Shown here: one piece after another, positions 13,084-17,988 of the stretch | Layout of the letters: each line of letters opens with the position of its first letter | Numbering within the stretch: the stretch's first letter is position 1 | NCBI GenBank assembly: GCA_023432465.1 | Contig: JAEYUO010000054.1 | Coordinates: 1-17,988 of the forward strand | Source: Planctomycetota bacterium | Lineage (GTDB): Bacteria > Planctomycetota > Phycisphaerae > Phycisphaerales > UBA1924 | DNA length: 17,988 bases | Direction of reading: 5' to 3' | The notes under the pieces: generated by a model | What the model saw: the letters and a program-made list of their open reading frames with translations, nothing else | Database searches by the model: none | Told to the model about the DNA's origin: nothing | Program-made: the position numbers and the translations under genes

Positions 13084-15873
13084 ATGCAACGACGCCAGAG
13101 ACGGCTTGCGGCTGTTGCCGCGGCCGCGATGTCAGCACTTGGGCTGATGGCTACACCGTCGCAGGCGCAGTTCGCGGGAGCGTGCTGTCTGCCGGACAAA
13201 ACGTGCATCCTCGTTGCATCGCCGTGGGAGTGTACCCGCGACGATACCGGCGGCATCTTCCTCGGATTCGAGACCACCTGCACCGCCCACCCATGCGAGG
13301 ATCATTACATTCCGGGCGTGGGGATGAGCCAGACGGCGGCGCGGAGGCTGACCAGGCAAGGCGTCATCCACACGCTGTGGACCTACAAGCCGATCGAGGT
13401 CTACAAAGCCGACCACCCGATGTGGACACTGCACGGGCAGTACGGCCAGATCATCGCCCCGCACATCTGGATCGACGCCCGCGACTTCCCGCACGCCGAC
13501 CCGGAGACGTCGGCGCAGAACGCGGCGGATGCGACGCTTCTCGCGGCGGGCGATGCGCTCGACGCATGGGAGGAGGCGTGGGAACTCCGGGAGATGTCCC
13601 CGCCCGCCCCCTTCGCGTGGTCGCTGCGGATCGAGGCGCTCGGGCAGCCGTTCACGTGGTCGCTGGGCGAGGCAAACGGCGATATCCCTGCTTACTCCAA
13701 TCACCCATTGGATGTGATTGACGGCCGGATTTCGTCGAGACAGCAGATTCGATTGATAACCGGTTTGGTCGGCGGCGACGATCCGGGCGGGTACTACTTC
13801 GAAGTCAAGAACGTGACGATCAACGGCTATAACGCGTACGACTTCCTGGGCCAGTTCACGGAGGAGTTCTTTACGGAGCCCATCCCCGCGAAGATGACTG
13901 TTGGAGGCCAAACGGTTGACATTGTTGGGTTCAATCCGGGCACACGCACTTTCCAACTTGATGACGAGTTCACTGGTCCGCTGGATCAGGATGCTCCGTT
14001 CTCGATCAGACGGAATGACTACGAGTTTGGACTGCGGCCGTGCTACTTCTTCAAGAACGGCTCAGCGGAGTTGAGCACGTGGGTGGAAGCGTATTGCGAC
14101 CGGCTGGCGACCGCGACGTGGCCGGTGGGCCTTCCGCCGCCGGTGGCGGTTATCGTGCCGACGGAAGATGTCGGTGAGGTGACGATCGATTTTGCCAACT
14201 ACCTGCTGTATCTCCAGGACGACAAGGCCAAGGGAGATGTAAATGGAACCGGAGAGGACGACGGCTTCACCATTGACGGCGACCACAACCTCGAGGATTG
14301 GCACAACCTGTATGCGAGAGACCGTTCGGGGAACTTGCTGACGACCGTTGCTCCAGATCCACTGGCGTGGTCGCCCGCACCAACTGGCCTTGACTATGGT
14401 CCATACAACGAGGATCTCCACTCGTACATCGCCACGACGCTCGCCACGGCGTACAACCATCATCGGGAGCAGTCGACGTGGGTTCACTTCCGGGCACTGT
14501 GGCCGCGGGCGATCCTGACCCAGTACATCCACGGCAAGGGGTACGGGGTGACGTACGACCCCGGCGTCGACGTGCGCGAGGTGCCCGGCGGCCCCGGGGA
14601 GTCGGGCTATCACGGGGTGCCGGGGCAGTGGAAGGAGAGCGTGAACTGGGATGCGTACTACTGCATCACCAGCCCGTGGCACAGCTTTCAAGTCGGCCCC
14701 GACGGCGGACAGCGGCCGGTGATCTACGAGTCGGCTCAAACCATCTTGGCGACCGCTGCCGGCGGCGGCGCGGCCGACGAGGTGCCCCTGCTGACCTCGC
14801 TGCCCTTTGACCCGGACTGGTACTTGCCAGAAGGGATCCCGTTGTTTGTCGAGTTCACCACCACCGGGCCGAACGTCGGCATCGTGTACGAGGTGGACGG
14901 TTGGGACTCGGGGAGCCAGACGTTGCATCTGACGGACGACCTGGCGAGCACCTCGATCAATGGGCATCAGTTTCGGGTCTACTACCCGTTTGTTGCCTAC
15001 TTCGAGTACAAGGTCGGGGGTTTCAAGTGGCCACTAATCGAGACGTTCTGCACCCGGTACGGTGAGGATGTCGACGAGACGGGGTTCCTCGCCACGTCGA
15101 AGAAGTGGGCGGCGGAGCAGGCGCGTGCGCAGACGTACGCGCTGCCGGAGAACCCGTACACGCTCACGATCGGGCCGGGGCAGGTGCCGGGTTGGTACGA
15201 CGGCCTCAACGAGTCGGTGTCCCGCGTTTCCGTGTTTCCCCACGAGCCCTTTACGAGTCAGGATGGATGGCTGAACGGGACCGACTGGGCCGAGGTCGCA
15301 TCGCAGGCTCGTGATCACGGCGTCAACCACTTCGACTGGTTCGTGCCAAACCTGGTCATAAACACCGCCCCTTCTGGTCAGCCGGAGGTGTGGGAGCCGA
15401 GCGCGGTGATGGACGAGGTGATGATGGCGATCTACATGATGACCGGGATCGGCGATCCGTACATCTATCACAACATCGCGTGCATCGCGGATTGGGACAA
15501 GAGCGGGATGATCACCGAGGCGGACGCGACAGCGTTCATGAACGCCCTCTCGTACGAAGTGATCGAGGCCGACCTGAACAATGACGGACTTTGGGACGAG
15601 GGCGATGAGGCGATCTTCAATGCGGCGTTCTGCATCGGTGACTGCGCGCCGATCGATGATCCCGGTTGCTCCGGCACGGGGCCGGGCACGTGCGAGGATG
15701 CTGACTGGTGCAATGATGGGACTGTGGCTGTGGCGGATATCTTCTGCTTCATTGCCTCGTGGTTGGCCAACGACTACGACGCCCGCAACTACGGCGGGAC
15801 CGAAGGTGTTCCGGCGCTTTTCGCCTGGCTGGGCAACTGGTTCGCGTGGGGTATTGGGCCATGTGACCCATAA
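13084..15873 (+). CDS. Large secreted Cys-containing protein with dockerin-like C-terminus
   Basis: This 929-residue protein has a signal peptide (1 to about 28, cleavage after SQA). A short Cys motif follows, GACCLPDKTC (32-41), with C50, C66 and C71; it resembles small GACCxPDGxC modules common in planctomycete secreted proteins. The main body (about 75-790) is Trp/Tyr/Asp-rich and of unrecognised fold. It includes two similar beta-rich segments at about 265-340 and 583-658. Near the C-terminus are two EF-hand/dockerin-like loops: D803-W-D-K-S-G...D814 and D830-L-N-N-D-G...D838...D841. The end carries DWCNDGTVAVADIFCFIASW and a weaker second copy ending LFAWLGNWFAWG, like planctomycete terminal repeats. 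The start at 13084 has AAGGAGG ideally spaced. It is single-gene, ending at a strong terminator. Surface or extracellular location is inferred; a polysaccharide-related role is only a guess. Confidence 0.85.
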   Translation: MQRRQRRLAAVAAAAMSALGLMATPSQAQFAGACCLPDKTCILVASPWECTRDDTGGIFLGFETTCTAHPCEDHYIPGVGMSQTAARRLTRQGVIHTLWTYKPIEVYKADHPMWTLHGQYGQIIAPHIWIDARDFPHADPETSAQNAADATLLAAGDALDAWEEAWELREMSPPAPFAWSLRIEALGQPFTWSLGEANGDIPAYSNHPLDVIDGRISSRQQIRLITGLVGGDDPGGYYFEVKNVTINGYNAYDFLGQFTEEFFTEPIPAKMTVGGQTVDIVGFNPGTRTFQLDDEFTGPLDQDAPFSIRRNDYEFGLRPCYFFKNGSAELSTWVEAYCDRLATATWPVGLPPPVAVIVPTEDVGEVTIDFANYLLYLQDDKAKGDVNGTGEDDGFTIDGDHNLEDWHNLYARDRSGNLLTTVAPDPLAWSPAPTGLDYGPYNEDLHSYIATTLATAYNHHREQSTWVHFRALWPRAILTQYIHGKGYGVTYDPGVDVREVPGGPGESGYHGVPGQWKESVNWDAYYCITSPWHSFQVGPDGGQRPVIYESAQTILATAAGGGAADEVPLLTSLPFDPDWYLPEGIPLFVEFTTTGPNVGIVYEVDGWDSGSQTLHLTDDLASTSINGHQFRVYYPFVAYFEYKVGGFKWPLIETFCTRYGEDVDETGFLATSKKWAAEQARAQTYALPENPYTLTIGPGQVPGWYDGLNESVSRVSVFPHEPFTSQDGWLNGTDWAEVASQARDHGVNHFDWFVPNLVINTAPSGQPEVWEPSAVMDEVMMAIYMMTGIGDPYIYHNIACIADWDKSGMITEADATAFMNALSYEVIEADLNNDGLWDEGDEAIFNAAFCIGDCAPIDDPGCSGTGPGTCEDADWCNDGTVAVADIFCFIASWLANDYDARNYGGTEGVPALFAWLGNWFAWGIGPCDP

Positions 15874-15914
15874 TCCGCCGGATTGGCCGGAAGAGACCTC
15901 TTCATGATTTGATC

Positions 15915-15950
15915 AAGCCCCCGCCGTCAGCACGGTGGGGGCTTTTCTTT
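15915..15950 (+). terminator. Strong intrinsic terminator
   Basis: AAGCCCCCGCCGT pairs with ACGGTGGGGGCTT around a CAGC loop: 13 bp with one G-U pair, followed by TTTTCTTT. It lies 41 bases after the stop of the 929-residue protein gene and is the clearest terminator in the window. Confidence 0.9.
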
Positions 15951-15959
15951 CTCGCATTC

Positions 15960-15997
15960 GAAGCGAGAAGGTGCGGCGAGCCGCCGACCCTCGCTTC
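15960..15997 (-). other. Large bulged hairpin downstream of the LptF/G gene
   Basis: GAAGCGAG (15960-15967) pairs with CTCGCTTC (15990-15997). Inside are GGT/ACC and CGGCG/CGCCG with an AGC loop: 16 bp in three stacks with small bulges. It begins 25 bases beyond the permease stop on the minus strand. No T-tract follows in that direction, so it may be a 3' stabilising structure, part of a factor-dependent end, or another interspersed repeat. Confidence 0.5.
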
Positions 15998-16022
15998 CCG
16001 AGGTCGACTTCACACTCCGACC

Positions 16023-17234
16023 TCACGTCCTCACGCTCGTCCACGACGCGATCGTGATCGGGATCAGCACGAGCACCGGCAGAAACACCGCCAGCACCAC
16101 CGGCAACCCCGGCACCGGGGCCGATGCCCCAAACACGCTCCCCAAGAGCGCGAAGATCCCCACCGGCGCGCACTTGAGGGACTGCACCAGCATGTTCCGC
16201 GGCTCGCGCATAAGGAAAAACGGCATCGTGATCATCAACGACAGAAACGTCGAGATCGCGATCGAGATGCGTCCCCACTTCACCCGCACCAGCTTGTCCC
16301 GCATGCTCGGATCCAGCTTCGGGCTCGCCAGCATCGCCCCGATCTGCCGCCACGACAGCGCCTCCACCACCCGCGAATCCCGCCGCAGCAGCAGCGCAGC
16401 CGGGTCCAGGTCCGTCGCGATCCGCACCCCCCCCGCTCCCCCCGCCACCCCCGCCACCGCCGCCCCGCCGCCTCCCGCCGCCTCCCCATCGACCCTCCCG
16501 CTCGCCACGCCCTCCGGCGGAATCGTCACATCCGAGCCGCTGGGCGTAAGCCCCACCGGCAGCTCCCGCGCGCCCTCAAGCTCCCACGCGCCATCCCGCC
16601 ACTCCGCCGCCGCCGCGGCCACGTGCCGCGTCAGGATCCCCTGCTGGTCCCGCTCCCACACGTGCAGATCCAGCAGCCGCGCCTGCTTGGGCAGAAACTC
16701 CCGCGCCATGAACACGCGGCGCGAGCCATCGGCCGTCGGCGGCACCGCCGAGGCCGACCACACCCGGTTCCCCGCATCGCCATGATCCCGCGCCAGCAGC
16801 GGCGCGATCCGCGGGTTGCTCAGGATGAACTCCTGATCAATGAACTTCAGCCCCATCATGATCGCCGCGACGACCATCACCGGCATCGCCAGCCGCCGGA
16901 GGCTGATCCCCCCGGCCAGCGCGGCCACGGTCTCACGGTGCCGCACCATCTGCGTGAAGGTGAACCCCATCGCCCCGACCAGCGCGAGCCCCACCATGTA
17001 GGCGAACAACTGCAGGAGCTTGGGCCACCACAAATCGGCCACCAGCAGCGCGGTCACCACCAGCTTGCGGATCGACGACGGAGACTCCCCTTCCAGCAGA
17101 CGGTCCGCCGCCCGCAGGAAGCGATCGATGTTCAGCGACACATCCACCGCCACCACGAACGACCCCAGCAGCACCAGCAGCGCGATGGTGTTGAGCAGGT
17201 ATTGCCGGGCGATGTAGCGGTCCAGAATCGTCAA
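16023..17234 (-). CDS. LptF/LptG family LPS-export permease
   Basis: This 403-residue inner-membrane protein belongs to the YjgP/YjgQ family. It starts LTILDRYIARQYLLNTIALL, has a first TM at about 13-32, further TMs at about 57-75, 78-98 and 114-133, and the family block RHRETVAALAGGISLRRLAMPVMV (98-121) followed by KFIDQEFILSNPRIAP (130-145). A long periplasmic beta-jellyroll region comes next, then C-terminal TMs at about 308-403 with WGRISIAISTFLSLMITMPFFL. With LptB and a sister permease it extracts LPS from the inner membrane toward the Lpt bridge. Only one of the usual LptF/LptG pair is present. The best start is TTG at 17234, with AGGA upstream; the longer open frame to 17594 runs through repeats and the PAP2 gene. 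An unusual Gly/Ala insert (about 240-262) is low-complexity. F versus G cannot be decided. Confidence 0.9.
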   Translation of the reverse strand: MTILDRYIARQYLLNTIALLVLLGSFVVAVDVSLNIDRFLRAADRLLEGESPSSIRKLVVTALLVADLWWPKLLQLFAYMVGLALVGAMGFTFTQMVRHRETVAALAGGISLRRLAMPVMVVAAIMMGLKFIDQEFILSNPRIAPLLARDHGDAGNRVWSASAVPPTADGSRRVFMAREFLPKQARLLDLHVWERDQQGILTRHVAAAAAEWRDGAWELEGARELPVGLTPSGSDVTIPPEGVASGRVDGEAAGGGGAAVAGVAGGAGGVRIATDLDPAALLLRRDSRVVEALSWRQIGAMLASPKLDPSMRDKLVRVKWGRISIAISTFLSLMITMPFFLMREPRNMLVQSLKCAPVGIFALLGSVFGASAPVPGLPVVLAVFLPVLVLIPITIASWTSVRT

Positions 17235-17270
17235 CGCGGGTTCCTGAAACGACTGTCTCGCGGGCCTTTC

Positions 17271-17306
17271 AACCTCCCTCAAGGGGGAGGTGTCGCCGAA
17301 GGCGAC
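17271..17306 (-). repeat. Double-hairpin interspersed repeat in the permease leader
   Basis: Two adjoining perfect inverted repeats: ACCTCCC/GGGAGGT with a 6-base loop (17272-17291) and GTCGCC/GGCGAC with a 3-base loop (17292-17306). The minus strand reads GTCGCCTTCGGCGACACCTC, a sequence I recognise as a dispersed repeat in diverse bacterial genomes. It lies 37 bases upstream of the permease start, so it will be in the mRNA if transcription comes from the PAP2 side. Confidence 0.6.
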
Positions 17307-17360
17307 GGTGGTGGCTCCTGCCTTGTCTCCACCAACTTCCCGACCAACTCTCACCGAGTG

Positions 17361-17394
17361 CTTTCTGCGTTCTCCGCGCCGCCGCGGCGATTCC
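17361..17394 (-). repeat. Third copy of the GCAGAG-type repeat (partial)
   Basis: The plus strand reads CTTTCTGCGTTCTCCGCG, matching CTTTCTCTGCGCTCTCCGTG at 9520-9539 apart from a 2-base gap and two substitutions. It directly follows the PAP2 stop codon. It is therefore the same repeat family as the inverted pair at 9279-9562, in the orientation of its right copy. Confidence 0.5.
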
Positions 17395-17952
17395 TCACAG
17401 CTCCTCGATCCCCCGGCCCCCGTTGTTCCTGCGATCCAAAGCGTACACCCCCAGCACCACGAAGAACGCCATCGCCGTCCCCACCAGCACATCCGACAGA
17501 AAGTGCGCCCCCGCCAGCAGACGGCTGAGCGAGCACCCGATCCCCGCGCACACAAACACCGGAGCCGCCCGCGGCCACATCCAGCACAGCGCAAACGCCG
17601 CCCCGAACGCCACCGCCGCGTGGCTCGACGGCAGCCCCAGGTTCATCGCGCTCCAGAAATCCTCCGACCACGGCCGGAACCGGTACCACCCGTCTGTCTG
17701 ATCCGGCCGCAGCCTGCGGAACACCAGTTTCCCAAGCTCCGCCGCCGCGCCCGAGAGCGCAACGCACAACGACAGGAACACCGCGCGGCGCACACCCCGC
17801 CTCGACCGCCCCGCCTCCACGCCAAAGTCGGCAAACACCAGCGCGGCCGCGACAATCAGCCACGGCCACAGCGTCCCCAGCACCCACAGGAACTTGTACC
17901 AGCCGCTCCGCTCCATCGCCTCGACCGCCCTCGCCGCGGCCTCCGCGCTCAC
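17395..17952 (-). CDS. PAP2 superfamily lipid phosphatase
   Basis: This protein of about 185 residues is an inner-membrane phosphatase with the complete PAP2 signature: K75-x6-R82-P83 (KLVFRRLRP), PSSH (108-111, Ser in place of the usual Gly) and S143-R144-x5-H150-x3-D154 (SRLLAGAHFLSD). TM segments flank these at about 24-42, 57-73, 112-126, 131-146 and 156-171. Family members remove phosphate from phosphatidate, undecaprenyl pyrophosphate or lipid A at the periplasmic face; in this envelope setting carrier-lipid recycling or lipid A trimming is plausible. The start is uncertain: GTG at 17952 is followed by ATG at 17916, and the frame stays open into the poly-G artefact, so the true N-terminus may be missing. 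It lies 160 bases upstream of the permease gene on the same strand. Confidence 0.88.
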   Translation of the reverse strand: MSAEAAARAVEAMERSGWYKFLWVLGTLWPWLIVAAALVFADFGVEAGRSRRGVRRAVFLSLCVALSGAAAELGKLVFRRLRPDQTDGWYRFRPWSEDFWSAMNLGLPSSHAAVAFGAAFALCWMWPRAAPVFVCAGIGCSLSRLLAGAHFLSDVLVGTAMAFFVVLGVYALDRRNNGGRGIEEL

Positions 17953-17961
17953 CGGGGCGGC

Positions 17962-17988
17962 GGGGGGGGGGGGGGGGGGGGGGGGGGG
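17962..17988. other. Terminal poly-G run (probable assembly artefact)
   Basis: 27 consecutive G close the window. Together with the 14 C at the other end this suggests extension into no-signal poly-G reads. Nothing upstream of the PAP2 gene can be trusted here. Confidence 0.7.

Noticed and set aside
15909..17528. Plus-strand frame opposite the LptF/G gene
   Set aside because: Arg/His/Pro-rich shadow that begins inside the terminator region and has no ribosome site.
17235..17594. N-terminal extension of the permease frame to 17594
   Set aside because: It overlaps the PAP2 gene in another frame and translates repeat DNA; family alignment begins at the TTG at 17234.

Overview
The window looks like a chromosomal contig from a high-GC, Gram-negative planctomycete, most likely of the Phycisphaerae type. 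The evidence is a squalene-hopene cyclase, LPS-type envelope genes (LptF/G permease, O-antigen ligase-like protein, WaaG-like glycosyltransferase), a secreted protein with a PEP-CTERM-like tail ending in RRRR, and a large secreted protein with a Cys-rich GACCLPD start, dockerin-like calcium loops and a DIFxF...W terminal motif. This is family-level inference; there is no rRNA or marker gene. The window begins with 14 C and ends with 27 G, so both ends look like assembly artefacts rather than natural sequence.

Layout, left to right. 97-1359 (-) is an M16-like peptidase homologue without the zinc site, divergent from a small membrane-anchored protein (1558-2196, +). 2233-7306 (-) is a likely envelope operon: O-antigen ligase-like protein, then a glycosyltransferase whose start overlaps the ligase stop (ATGA), then, 89 bases on, squalene-hopene cyclase. 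A divergent gene (7486-9264, +) encodes a three-TM, long coiled-coil, Cys-rich periplasmic protein resembling the DUF4175 group. The 319-base gap 9265-9583 holds two inverted copies of an interspersed repeat. Next come a Tat-exported Fe(III)-type substrate-binding protein (9584-10711, +) and, convergent, a GH57 glycosidase (10761-12086, -) with a PEP-CTERM-like protein upstream of it (12181-12744, -). A 339-base divergent spacer separates the latter from a 929-residue secreted protein (13084-15873, +), which ends in a strong intrinsic terminator. Finally, on the minus strand, a PAP2 phosphatase (17395-17952) lies upstream of an LptF/G permease (16023-17234).

Most genes serve the cell envelope or cell surface: hopanoids, LPS/O-antigen assembly and export, lipid phosphate recycling, and surface display. 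Short interspersed repeats sit in several gene borders (about 58-88, 9279-9562, 17271-17306, 17361-17394), and one (3419-3439) lies in frame inside the cyclase gene. No tRNA, rRNA, CRISPR, transposase or phage gene was seen. I found no clear new multi-gene system. The best leads are the repeat inside the cyclase, the inverted repeat pair in front of the binding protein, the internally duplicated 929-residue protein, and the Cys-rich coiled-coil protein.
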